The translations under genes were made by a program, and so were the position numbers. 46,254 nt of DNA from JACQSU01 sp964359785 (GTDB lineage Archaea > Nanobdellota > Nanobdellia > Woesearchaeales > JAGWAF01): positions 1 to 46,254 of the forward strand of contig CAYHWL010000003.1 in NCBI GenBank assembly GCA_964359785.1. The letters run 5' to 3'. Shown here piece after piece: positions 15,686 through 23,619 of this stretch (positions are counted from its first letter, which is position 1; every line of letters begins with the position of its first letter). Under the pieces are notes generated by a model. That model saw only the letters and a program-made list of their open reading frames with translations. It made no database searches and was not told the DNA's origin.

Positions 15686-16535
15686 ATACTTCAGCCCTGT
15701 CTTCTATCTCCTTTAAGGATGGATAGTTAGGGATTCGTTCTCCTTCAAATATCTTGTGCAGATTGTCGATCATATCATGCTTGATACCGACGAGGTGCTT
15801 TTTATGTTTGGCATAAAATAATGCTACAAAAATGATGTTCATATAGTGAGGATCCTTTTCGGTTATCAGAAGTGAATGCCAGAAGATATCTTGCAACGTC
15901 AGTTTTTTCTTAGGGAGATAATAATAGTAGGTTGTCAACATCAGTTTGATCCTGTACTCATTGTATCTGGAGAAAGCGGTTTGTGTAGCATCCAGCTCCT
16001 CTCGGTTGGAGAAAATTATCTCCTCCTTAGTCTTGTGGTAGATTAACGAGCTAGGTATCACTCTTGGGTCGGTCATCTCTTCGTGTTTTTTTAATTCTTG
16101 GAGGAAGTCGATTAGTCTTTGCCAGATTTTGTGGTTCAATTTGTATCTGTCATCGGTTTTTAACAGGAGACTGATGCTTTTTGCTTGCTTGATCTTCTTG
16201 AATACCATAGTTCTTTTTAGATTTGATTCCTCCATGAGTTCCTTTAGCGTCTTTGGTTCTGATAATATGGTAAGGAAGTCTATTCCAGAGCCAGACAATG
16301 GTTCTACTAATGCTGGAGAGGATCTTAAGAGTTCAAGCAATATGCTGATGTAAGCCGCTCTTTTCGGTTCATAATAACCTCTTTTCAAGGTGAGGATTTC
16401 CTTTTTGATCAGGCTCTGGCCACAACGATATATCTGGACTTTGCTCCTGTGAAGCGTCTTGGCAATACTCGCGATATTCCTATCTCCTAAAGCGATCTGT
16501 CTTAAAACCTCTAATTCTGATCTTGAAAGTTTCAT
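15666..16535 (-). CDS. Helix-turn-helix protein, AbiEi-like partner of the nucleotidyltransferase
   Basis: 289 aa from ATG 16535. A helix-turn-helix lies at about residues 10-50 (ASIAKTLHRSKVQIYRC), a second winged-helix-like segment near 90-130 (LKELMEESNLKRTMVFKKIK), and a helical C-terminal half. A regulator/antitoxin followed by a DUF6036-like nucleotidyltransferase is a recurrent archaeal pair resembling the AbiEi/AbiEii type IV systems; I do not see a stronger family match. An alternative ATG at 16544 would add three residues. The promoter region holds an extended inverted repeat that this protein may bind to repress its own operon. Confidence 0.65.
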   Translation of the reverse strand: MKLSRSELEVLRQIALGDRNIASIAKTLHRSKVQIYRCGQSLIKKEILTLKRGYYEPKRAAYISILLELLRSSPALVEPLSGSGIDFLTILSEPKTLKELMEESNLKRTMVFKKIKQAKSISLLLKTDDRYKLNHKIWQRLIDFLQELKKHEEMTDPRVIPSSLIYHKTKEEIIFSNREELDATQTAFSRYNEYRIKLMLTTYYYYLPKKKLTLQDIFWHSLLITEKDPHYMNIIFVALFYAKHKKHLVGIKHDMIDNLHKIFEGERIPNYPSLKEIEDRAEVYDIKLQ

Positions 16536-16536
16536 A

Positions 16537-16588
16537 TAGTACACTAATATGTAATTAGTATATAAATCTATTGCAGATTGGTGTACTA
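16537..16588 (-). promoter_or_regulatory. Operator-like inverted repeats and TATA of the HTH operon
   Basis: TAGTACACTAAT (16537-16548) and ATTGGTGTACTA (16577-16588) are inverted copies with one mismatch. A third half-site ATTAGT (16554-16559) pairs with ACTAAT at 16543-16548. TTTATA on the minus strand at about 16560-16566 lies between them, 28 nt from the ATG at 16535. The layout fits autorepression by the HTH protein. Confidence 0.5.
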
Positions 16589-16655
16589 AATAGGTGTAAA
16601 CGGGTATCTTCAGTTCATTTTGTTAAAGAAAGAGGGATCTGAACTATAGGTTCAA

Positions 16656-16730
16656 TGCCCCCGACGGGATTTGAACCCGTGTCACCACCGTGAGAGGGTG
16701 GTATGATTGGCCGGGCTACACTACAGGGGC
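16656..16730 (-). tRNA. tRNA-Glu (anticodon CUC)
   Basis: 75 nt including the discriminator A. Acceptor stem GCCCCTG pairs with CGGGGGC (one G-U), the anticodon arm is CCACC-CTCTCAC-GGTGG with anticodon CTC, and the T arm carries GGTTCAAAT. No intron and no encoded CCA (TTG follows the discriminator). TTTAAAA on the minus strand near 16757-16763 is placed to be its TATA box, inside the end of the upstream gene. Its 3' side faces the accessory block at 12.8-16.6 kb. Confidence 0.95.
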
Positions 16731-16758
16731 CCAATCGACGGAAATAAAGAGGGGCGTT

Positions 16759-17388
16759 TTAAAGGTTTCGCAGACTTGTATCGTACTTTTCTTGTAGTCT
16801 GTGAAACACCGCCTCTTTCTCTTCGTCATCACTAAGAAACTTCTGATCAGGAATCCATAGATCAAGAGTGCAGCTTGCGCCATAATCATCCCATTGATCA
16901 TTTTTGTCTATACGATCAAGGGAGAAGATATTGGACGGGATGATAAGAGCGGATTGCTTCGAATACGCAAAAGAGCCACGTTCGTTGCAGGAATCGATAT
17001 GGATCAAGGCGTATTTGCCGTCATGTTCAGTAACCCAAGATTGAATAGAAGTCAATTTTCCCTGAAGTTCATAGCACCAATTGCCTTTTTCATAACCTCC
17101 ATGGGCTTCAAGGAGTGCGATTCTTTTGGGGAGCTTGCGTATTTGCGCGTTAAGAGAGATCAGATCCCAAGTGATCTCACTTACTGGATCAAGGACTTTT
17201 TCCAGGGTCATTGCAGTGATATCTGGTGTAGTCCATCTATATACTAGATCAGGATCATCACTATAAAACACATTAAGATCATAGAGGTCATATTCAAGGT
17301 TCTTTTTATTCAATTGCGGCATAATCATGGGAGGATTGTGGACTTTAAGAAGCTGAAGCTTTTTATCTAGTCCACAAACATAGTCCAT
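16759..17388 (-). CDS. Unknown protein with caspase-like His/Cys motifs
   Basis: 209 aa, not a recognised family. A hydrophobic strand ends in ALLEAHGGY (His96-Gly97) and, 38 residues later, another ends in ALIHIDSCN (Cys134). A hydrophobic block followed by His-Gly, and a second block followed by Asp-x-Cys, is the pattern of clan CD cysteine peptidases (caspases, gingipains, clostripain), so a small caspase-fold protein is possible. This rests on two motifs only. Its ATG (17388-17386) directly abuts the ATG of the dCTP deaminase gene on the other strand, forming CATATG with zero intergenic bases. A CCTTTATC element inside that gene could be its TATA box. Confidence 0.6.
   Translation of the reverse strand: MDYVCGLDKKLQLLKVHNPPMIMPQLNKKNLEYDLYDLNVFYSDDPDLVYRWTTPDITAMTLEKVLDPVSEITWDLISLNAQIRKLPKRIALLEAHGGYEKGNWCYELQGKLTSIQSWVTEHDGKYALIHIDSCNERGSFAYSKQSALIIPSNIFSLDRIDKNDQWDDYGASCTLDLWIPDQKFLSDDEEKEAVFHRLQEKYDTSLRNL
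17361..17366 (+). promoter_or_regulatory. TATA-like element for the dCTP deaminase gene, inside the divergent gene
   Basis: TTTTAT, within CTTTTTATCT, lies about 26 nt upstream of the ATG at 17389, inside the first codons of the divergent 209-aa gene. The reciprocal CCTTTATC (minus strand, 17416-17423) is about 30 nt from the other ATG. Confidence 0.4.
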
Positions 17389-18453
17389 ATGTTCCCTGGA
17401 ATGCCATTTCTCAACGATAAAGGTATAGTCGAATGTATAGAAAGGGGCTTGATAAAAGTGGATTTATATGAGAACCAGATCCAGCCAGCGACACTTGACA
17501 TCCGAGTGGGAAGGGTCGAGCTTTATGACAAAGAATCGATGGGACAAACTATTTTGGAGTATAACAGCAGGAAATCCCGGGATGCGGATCTGGGGCCAAC
17601 AGATGAATTCGCTAAGATTTTCCCCGAATCAGAAGCGCCGATCCGTATACCCAGCCAATCATATCTTGAATTATTCATCGGCGATGATTTCTGGTATGAC
17701 AAGACCCAACTGTTCCCATTTGCCGATCTGCGAAGCAGCAGGGGAAGACTCCATCTTGACCTACAACAGCATATAGTCCATGGGGAGCATGGGCCTTTCA
17801 TCTCACTACGCAATGAAAACCCTAATGACATAGTCCTCTATGGCAAGACGCCATTTGCGCAGTTATTCTTCTCTCCATTGCGCGGAGCGATTAAATCAAA
17901 TGGGTATGTGGTGGCAAGGCCAGATGAGGCGCGATCAATAGCCAATACTTTAAGCGATGATCTGGAGACAAGCGGTCCAGTAGTAGTGTTCCGACTTGGA
18001 GAGAAGGCGTTGCGATTCAAGAAGATCGGCGTGATCGACACAAGACACAAGTACAAAGATGATGAGCTATACGAGACGCTGGACACTAGTCTAGGGTTAA
18101 TCCAATCACCGGGGGAACCATTGATATTCTCACTTGAGCCACGGCTCAAGATGCCTGCGGATGTAGGGATCCCTTTGTTGTGGAACTATTATGCGATGCC
18201 TCTTAGGACAAAAGGATTCGTTCCATCCGCGTCAATTTTCGATTCTATCCAATCATGCGCAGGATGGATAGATCCAGGTTATGAAGGATTTGTGACCGCT
18301 CACCCAAGGCGGCTATTGACATCAAAATCATATCATCGAGGCGATATCGCCGCATTCGGATTCCTGATAAGATATACGGATCCGTGTGGACGGGTGTATG
18401 GCAATTGCGGGAACCATTATCAGGGAAGCAATGGCGCTGGATTCCGGTCTTAG
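17389..18453 (+). CDS. Two-domain dCTP deaminase / dUTPase-fold protein
   Basis: 354 aa, about twice the length of ordinary Dcd, matching the tandem-domain 2'-deoxycytidine 5'-triphosphate deaminase class. Domain 1 has IQPATLDIRVG (about 31-41), FADLRSSRGRLHLDL (about 111-125) and the barrel strand GEHGPFISLRNENP. Domain 2 has FVPSASIFDSIQSCAGWIDP (about 278-296), PGYEGFVTAHP (about 296-306) and the C-terminal phosphate-binding-like NHYQGSNGAG. Dcd makes dUTP from dCTP for thymidylate synthesis. In single-domain Dcd the catalytic Glu follows the DPGxxG-x-x-T motif; here the sequence is TAHP, so activity may use domain 1 or be dUTPase-like. Neighbouring deoxyribosyltransferase-like gene supports a role in deoxynucleotide supply. 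Confidence 0.82.
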   Translation: MFPGMPFLNDKGIVECIERGLIKVDLYENQIQPATLDIRVGRVELYDKESMGQTILEYNSRKSRDADLGPTDEFAKIFPESEAPIRIPSQSYLELFIGDDFWYDKTQLFPFADLRSSRGRLHLDLQQHIVHGEHGPFISLRNENPNDIVLYGKTPFAQLFFSPLRGAIKSNGYVVARPDEARSIANTLSDDLETSGPVVVFRLGEKALRFKKIGVIDTRHKYKDDELYETLDTSLGLIQSPGEPLIFSLEPRLKMPADVGIPLLWNYYAMPLRTKGFVPSASIFDSIQSCAGWIDPGYEGFVTAHPRRLLTSKSYHRGDIAAFGFLIRYTDPCGRVYGNCGNHYQGSNGAGFRS

Positions 18454-18459
18454 ACTAAC

Positions 18460-18468
18460 TTTTTAAAT
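18460..18468 (+). promoter_or_regulatory. TATA box of the 67-aa gene
   Basis: TTTTTAAAT is centred 26 nt upstream of the ATG at 18490. Confidence 0.55.
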
Positions 18469-18489
18469 CGCGCACTTTTTCGTATCTGC

Positions 18490-18693
18490 ATGGAGACAAA
18501 TAACAAGGGCAGTGTTGTCGGCGAACTCGCTTACTATACTTTCGTCGCAGGCTTGCTCGTCGGAAGCTATATGGGGTACATCAACCACAAGAACAAGAGA
18601 GTTGACGTTCCTCTGTGCCGGCTAACATCCGAAGGCGAGATAACTGAGAATCTCTATCAACGCAACATACGTTTGAATGCGAACCCGAAGTAG
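18490..18693 (+). CDS. Small protein with one membrane-like segment
   Basis: 67 aa, no recognised family. A hydrophobic stretch ELAYYTFVAGLLVGSYMG (about residues 12-29), with glycines, may be a single membrane helix; the C-terminal half is polar and basic. A TATA box 26 nt upstream supports expression as its own leaderless transcript. It sits between the two nucleotide-metabolism genes without overlap. Confidence 0.55.
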   Translation: METNNKGSVVGELAYYTFVAGLLVGSYMGYINHKNKRVDVPLCRLTSEGEITENLYQRNIRLNANPK

Positions 18694-18702
18694 GGCAATA
18701 CC

Positions 18703-18709
18703 TTTTTAT
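18703..18709 (+). promoter_or_regulatory. TATA box of the deoxyribosyltransferase-like gene
   Basis: TTTTTAT is centred 26 nt upstream of the ATG at 18732. Confidence 0.55.
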
Positions 18710-18731
18710 CTCGGGACACATATTTGTTGTT

Positions 18732-19331
18732 ATGCCTGGAAAACTGATTCTACCACCAAACTATATCGATATCATAGATCCATTGATATTCCTAGCAGGC
18801 CCTATCACTAATGCGCCGAATTGGCAGCCTGAAGCGGTGAAGATAATCTGGAGTCTTGATCCGCAAATCTACATCGCAAATCCTAAACGGATAGAGAAAT
18901 TTGAGTCAGATGATCCAAAAGAGTTGAAGAGGCTATATAATGAACAGGTAGATTGGGAGACATATCATCTCAAACGGGCAGGCTTGGCAAGCTTTTTCAC
19001 ACGAGATATGCTTGGAGGCGGACAAAGAGAATATGGGCAATCGGGTGTGATAATGTTCTATCTAGCGAATCCTGCCTCTCATCGATGCGATCGACCCTAT
19101 GCCCAGACCACCCGATTTGAACTTGGGGAGTGGAAAGCAAGACATCAGTCACAAGGTGCGTTACTTTGTGTAGGGATAGAGAAGGGGTTCACGAATGAGA
19201 AGTATATCCGTCGGAGATTCGCTCAAGATTGCCCGACTGTGCCCCTATGTGACACGTTGGAAGAGACTTGTCAAGAGACTGTCAGACTCGCACGCACCGA
19301 ATTCCCAACCCTTTTCGAGAACACCAGGTAG
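18732..19331 (+). CDS. Nucleoside 2-deoxyribosyltransferase-like protein
   Basis: 199 aa. IFLAGPITNAPNWQPEA (about residues 19-35) is the nucleotide-binding start of the nucleoside 2-deoxyribosyltransferase-like family (and of Rossmann-like DUF4406 relatives), and TTRFELGEW (Glu130) is at the place of the family's catalytic Glu. Such enzymes move or hydrolyse the deoxyribose of (deoxy)nucleosides or nucleotides. The protein is longer than the classical 150-160 aa enzymes. With the dCTP deaminase-like gene 280 nt upstream it suggests deoxynucleotide salvage or pool control. Substrate cannot be read from the sequence. Confidence 0.7.
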   Translation: MPGKLILPPNYIDIIDPLIFLAGPITNAPNWQPEAVKIIWSLDPQIYIANPKRIEKFESDDPKELKRLYNEQVDWETYHLKRAGLASFFTRDMLGGGQREYGQSGVIMFYLANPASHRCDRPYAQTTRFELGEWKARHQSQGALLCVGIEKGFTNEKYIRRRFAQDCPTVPLCDTLEETCQETVRLARTEFPTLFENTR

Positions 19332-19354
19332 TTCTATTTTGTTGTCACTAATTA

Positions 19355-21202
19355 GTGGTTATGAATCAGAAGGTTTATATACCCATGAAGCATATTCTCG
19401 TCTATAAAGCTAGGCCGGCTCGAATATATAGGCAGTCCTTTTCGAGAAAAGAACACGATTGTGACCTAGTCCGATTAAACATGAAACCTGACAAAAACGT
19501 GATACGAGGAGACTTGTCTTCCTCAAGGGACTCCGGGATTATGACTCCGTCTAAATCGTATCCAGTGACCTTTCTCATGGGTTTGTGGGGAGCATTGTAT
19601 CCCGTTTATCATGCGATGAGAGGCCTGTCCTTTGGGCCAACCCTAGATGTGGTCCGAGATGAGATGGGTGTCCTAGCTTATACATTAGCAGTGGGACTTT
19701 GCGGAGATCTAGTCGGAAATTATGTAGTAGAAAATGACGCGAACCAGTTGCAGGACGAGGAAAATCCGCTTGTACGGATGCTTGGGAAGGAGTATTATTG
19801 CTCACTAGTCGATGAAGCGAGAATCATACGTAAATGTAGCGGGAAAATCTTGAGCACGCACACCCATGAGATGACAAGCGGAACTGCGGTCTTCAAGGAT
19901 GGACATAATACAAGAGTAACTCTAACCTATGAGCAAGGAGAAGCAAATTTCATTTTCAAATACCTCCCAAACACAAAGCACAGGGTTGCAAAGAACATCA
20001 CTAGCTACCTAATTGATAAAGGATGCGAGTTTGTCCCAAATGTGATAGTCCCAGATGAGGTCAGAGACTATTTCCATAATGACAACGAACCTAAGAATCG
20101 GGGGGTATTCTATGAATGGATTGGAGTTGAGGATCTAGAAACTATCTTGGGAGAACCCGCATTGCAAGCCGATAAGATGCCTGGTCTAGATGAAGTGAAA
20201 AGTATCATAGACAAATCGTATCTGCTAAATACATGTGGATGGATGGGAAATGCGGTCGGCAATGCTCAAGCGGTAGACGCGCCAATCCATTCATTCCACA
20301 ACGATCTGGTCGACAAATTAGATGAGCTTGGCGATCAACTTATGAAAGCGCATGAGTGTATGTTTGGGAACAGGAAACCGATGCCTGTACATGGCGACTT
20401 GCATCAAGGTAACGTGCTTGGAGCATGTGAATATATTATAGATTGGGAGAATGCCCATTTGGGGATACCCTACCATGATTTTGCGCATTTTAGCGTCGTT
20501 AGTGATTTTGACCGCAGTGTGGAATATTCGGCAGCCAAGGATTATGCCCTAGAGAGACAGAGACTTGTTTACCAAGATGATAAGAATATGCCAATCGCGC
20601 AAACCAGCTTGATCGAATCAGAGGTAAGGCTAAGTTTGCTCGATAGATATTTCAGGGCATTGAAGAGCTTAAAGCAGGAATATCGCGAAGGGGTAGAGAA
20701 AGCATGCAAGTATCTCCTAGTAAGCGCGACGAATGCCTTGGAAGAGCACTCAAATGCCACTGGCAACCGGGATACTTTAGACGCATTGATCGCCTCAAGA
20801 AGATGGCAGGGCCTAGAAAAAGTCGCCTATGACTCAAGATCGAGTGTAGCGTACGCTCATAGCGCATATCATAAGCACAGACAAGTCGATAAAGAGAGTT
20901 TAGCTTGCCGACAGGTAGATGAACATATCGCAGTACAGGACAACCGAAGATATATGGATTCTATGATCAGATCATTTTTTCCGAGACTGTGCACGGCGTT
21001 TGGCGCAAATCTGTATATCTCCACCTTGATATCCGGATCAAATGAGGCTAGTAAACTCGTCCAAAACCATGATGCGGGGATGTTTTTCTTGTTGCTTAGC
21101 CCGATATTTGCTACGTCAGTATTTGTGACCTATGGAGCACCTATCTATGACAAGATGAGGCGCAAGATAAAAAATTCAATTAGGGAGTATCTGGCAAGAT
21201 GA
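19355..21202 (+). CDS. Membrane-anchored APH-fold kinase, first of two paralogues
   Basis: Up to 615 aa. The central domain has the aminoglycoside/choline-kinase (APH) catalytic loop VHGDLHQGN (about 345-353), the metal-binding IIDWE (361-365) and a candidate ATP-site Lys in FIFKYLP (202). It is flanked by two membrane segments on the N side (about 70-90 and 105-125) and two near the C-terminus (FGANLYISTLI; MFFLLLSPIFATSVFV), an unusual architecture. The start is uncertain: GTG 19355, ATG 19385 or ATG 19481 (573 aa, best match in length to the paralogue). The gene overlaps the next kinase by ATGA. Substrate is unknown: perhaps a lipid head group, sugar or nucleoside at the membrane. Confidence 0.75.
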   Translation: MVMNQKVYIPMKHILVYKARPARIYRQSFSRKEHDCDLVRLNMKPDKNVIRGDLSSSRDSGIMTPSKSYPVTFLMGLWGALYPVYHAMRGLSFGPTLDVVRDEMGVLAYTLAVGLCGDLVGNYVVENDANQLQDEENPLVRMLGKEYYCSLVDEARIIRKCSGKILSTHTHEMTSGTAVFKDGHNTRVTLTYEQGEANFIFKYLPNTKHRVAKNITSYLIDKGCEFVPNVIVPDEVRDYFHNDNEPKNRGVFYEWIGVEDLETILGEPALQADKMPGLDEVKSIIDKSYLLNTCGWMGNAVGNAQAVDAPIHSFHNDLVDKLDELGDQLMKAHECMFGNRKPMPVHGDLHQGNVLGACEYIIDWENAHLGIPYHDFAHFSVVSDFDRSVEYSAAKDYALERQRLVYQDDKNMPIAQTSLIESEVRLSLLDRYFRALKSLKQEYREGVEKACKYLLVSATNALEEHSNATGNRDTLDALIASRRWQGLEKVAYDSRSSVAYAHSAYHKHRQVDKESLACRQVDEHIAVQDNRRYMDSMIRSFFPRLCTAFGANLYISTLISGSNEASKLVQNHDAGMFFLLLSPIFATSVFVTYGAPIYDKMRRKIKNSIREYLAR

Positions 21203-22965
21203 AACATATTCCGACTATCGATGAAAAAGATAATGCCCCATCACAGACACAGAAGATGGGCCACAAGACACTTGACTGCAGGGTGAACGAATCATTGAGA
21301 CAATGGAATCGATGGCCGCTATGGATGACCGGGTTTGTCGGCGGATGTGGTCTGCTCGACACGCTCCAGACCATGTATCAAGGCGGAGAGATTGGAGCGC
21401 ATCTGTATGGAGCAGGCATCCTTACGACAGTCGCCGCGATATGCGATGGCCTAAGGCACTCCATAGCTACACGGAGCGCACAAGCCACTTTGAGCGAGAA
21501 GAATCCATTAGTCGCATTGCTTGGGGGAATATCCTATGATGAACTTGTGACGAATGTAAGAGACGCTTATGATCTGCATGGCGCGCCAGTATCAGTCACT
21601 GCTCAAGGCACACTTGCTGGAACAGCGGTCTTCAAGAGAGGATACCATACCAAACTGACATTATGTTTTGAGGATGGACAAGTGTCCCTCTTGCACAAAT
21701 ACTTAGATCGCGCGAAACAGGATGCCGCAAAAAGCATAACGCGAAGACTGCATGAGAAAGGGCACAGCTTTGCGCCTCGATTAGTAAGCATACACACTCC
21801 AGAACATATCAAAGAAGGGGACGACAAGAACTATGGCGCGTTCTATGAATGGGTAGATATGCCTGATCTGGAGAGCACTCTTGGCGAACCTACCGCGGTA
21901 TCAATCAATCTTCCGACCGTGAGGACCATCAGCCGGACGATGTCCAAAATGGAAAATGTGAACACCCTGCCTTGGACCCATATAGTGAATTATCCAGAGA
22001 TCAAACCGGCCCCTCGCTACTCTTTTCATAAGGAATTGGTGAGAAAAATAGGGGAGCATCCTTTAGCTGGGAGATTGGATGATGCTTTCACAAAGTCGAT
22101 ATCCGGCGTGCACCCAGTCCCAATCCATGGCGACCTGCATCAAGGCAATATACTAGGAGAAGGCGACTACATCATCGACTGGGATAGCGCACAGTTAGGG
22201 ATACCTTATCAAGACTTCTTTCATCTTGCGGTCATAAGCGATTTTGACAAAAGTCAAGACTATGAGAGGACGAGAAAATATGTGTTGAAGACACAGGAAG
22301 GATCCTGCGGGACACAAAGCACGCGTGACGAGACAGTGAAATTGATCGAGGCGGAAGTGCTCATGAGCTTGCTTATCAGATATGATAAGACATTGATTTT
22401 GGGGAATTTCCAGCCGCAATTTGAGGCAGACGTCGCGAGGTCATGCAAATATCTGCAGCATAAAACAGTCTGCGCCCTTGAAAGCCATGCGCGGACGACT
22501 GGAAGACAAGACATCCTCAAGACATTCTTGAGATACTCACATGAGAGATTTGGCCATCTTGAGAGTGTAGTCTATGATCCAAGATCAAGCGTCGCATTCG
22601 CCCATAACGCGAATAGCAGGCATAGGACCATCTCAAAAGAGGTTGTGGCAGGTGAGAATATCAAGACACATCTTGCTAAAGTAGAGAAACTTCATGTAGA
22701 ATACAATAGGAAGATGAGCACACCGCTCGCCACGACACTGTTCACGGGAATCACATCGGGGGCATTGCTTGGCGGCGCACTCATACCTCATCTCTACTAT
22801 GGAAATATCGAGGAAGCAATGGCTCTGACCGAATCTGCACAATCTTTGGCGCCGCTTGCCATCGCGGCTATAGGTATCGGGATCTTGAGCTACAATATGG
22901 ATCTTGTAAGCCACTATATAAAAAAAGGACTCCGCGCATTAAACGGGATGAACTGGCAAAAATGA
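21199..22965 (+). CDS. Membrane-anchored APH-fold kinase, second paralogue
   Basis: 588 aa with the same layout as the preceding gene. Two membrane segments occupy about 38-58 and 66-85, the APH core carries LLHKYL (Lys167), FYEWVDMPDLES, IHGDLHQGN (309-317) and IIDWD (325-329), and the C-terminus has GITSGALLGGALIP and LAPLAIAAIGIGIL. Both proteins also share a distinctive motif after the kinase domain, here VVYDPRSSVAFAHNA and there VAYDSRSSVAYAHSA. This is a clear tandem duplication that has diverged. The start overlaps the previous stop (ATGA), and the stop overlaps the HAD gene start (ATGA), so the three form one translationally coupled unit. Confidence 0.8.
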   Translation: MKHIPTIDEKDNAPSQTQKMGHKTLDCRVNESLRQWNRWPLWMTGFVGGCGLLDTLQTMYQGGEIGAHLYGAGILTTVAAICDGLRHSIATRSAQATLSEKNPLVALLGGISYDELVTNVRDAYDLHGAPVSVTAQGTLAGTAVFKRGYHTKLTLCFEDGQVSLLHKYLDRAKQDAAKSITRRLHEKGHSFAPRLVSIHTPEHIKEGDDKNYGAFYEWVDMPDLESTLGEPTAVSINLPTVRTISRTMSKMENVNTLPWTHIVNYPEIKPAPRYSFHKELVRKIGEHPLAGRLDDAFTKSISGVHPVPIHGDLHQGNILGEGDYIIDWDSAQLGIPYQDFFHLAVISDFDKSQDYERTRKYVLKTQEGSCGTQSTRDETVKLIEAEVLMSLLIRYDKTLILGNFQPQFEADVARSCKYLQHKTVCALESHARTTGRQDILKTFLRYSHERFGHLESVVYDPRSSVAFAHNANSRHRTISKEVVAGENIKTHLAKVEKLHVEYNRKMSTPLATTLFTGITSGALLGGALIPHLYYGNIEEAMALTESAQSLAPLAIAAIGIGILSYNMDLVSHYIKKGLRALNGMNWQK

Positions 22966-23618
22966 GAATCGCAATATTCGACAACGAAGGCGTGCTTGTC
23001 CGGAGCGATTGGGATAGTGTGTCTAATACTATCTCTAAATGCTTGGGGGTCCCCTATGAGTCTGGGAACGACCTTAAGAGACGATTCAAGTTGTGGAAGG
23101 ATGGGCCTGACAATCCGTTGGATATCTATGGGAGAGGTCCGGAGCATATGACTAGTGACACATTTTGGGATATCGTGCTACGAGAAGCATATCAGGCGCA
23201 GTCCACACCTGAGAGGATAAATATGCTGTCTAGCGTGATGAGAACTCTCACTAGCATCGTGAATGAAGAATCTATTGGATTAGTAAAGGAATTAAAGAAT
23301 GCAGGACACAAAGTGTTCATGCTCTCCAATGCCATCCCTGAAATCACTCAAGGCAACCAGAGACACGGATACTATGCGCTATTCGATAAATGCTATATCT
23401 CATGGCGGATCGGCCACAAGAAACCCACACGTGAAGCATACGAGACGCTTCTTAGTAGTGAGGGGCTAGACGCAGTCGATTGCTTTTTAGTGGATGACAC
23501 CCCTAAGAATGTCGAGGCGGCGAGATCCCTTGGCATGGGCGGGATGGTCTATACCCTCGGTGATGATTTTGCCGCCTTACGAAACACATTGAGAGATTAT
23601 GGATTTCTTGTGCGCTAG
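22962..23618 (+). CDS. HAD-superfamily hydrolase
   Basis: 218 aa. Motif I is AIFDNEGVL (Asp6 nucleophile; the usual second Asp is Glu, as in enolase-phosphatases), motif II LSNA, motif III lysine in GHKKPTREAYETLL, and motif IV FLVDDTPKN. The catalytic set is complete, so it is probably an active small-molecule phosphatase. It is coupled to the second kinase by ATGA, which suggests the phosphatase acts on the kinase product or in the same short pathway. It ends 1 nt from the convergent PhoU-like gene. Confidence 0.85.
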   Translation: MRIAIFDNEGVLVRSDWDSVSNTISKCLGVPYESGNDLKRRFKLWKDGPDNPLDIYGRGPEHMTSDTFWDIVLREAYQAQSTPERINMLSSVMRTLTSIVNEESIGLVKELKNAGHKVFMLSNAIPEITQGNQRHGYYALFDKCYISWRIGHKKPTREAYETLLSSEGLDAVDCFLVDDTPKNVEAARSLGMGGMVYTLGDDFAALRNTLRDYGFLVR

Positions 23619-23619
23619 A

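Noticed and set aside
16656..16730. tRNA-Glu as a proven integration site for the 12.8-16.6 kb block
   Set aside because: I found no second copy of the tRNA 3' end at the far side of the block; the only flanking repeat found is at 12757 and 14978, not at the tRNA.
22962..23618. HAD hydrolase as an inactive enzyme because motif I is DxE not DxD
   Set aside because: Glu at this position occurs in active enolase-phosphatase-type HAD enzymes, and motifs II-IV are intact.
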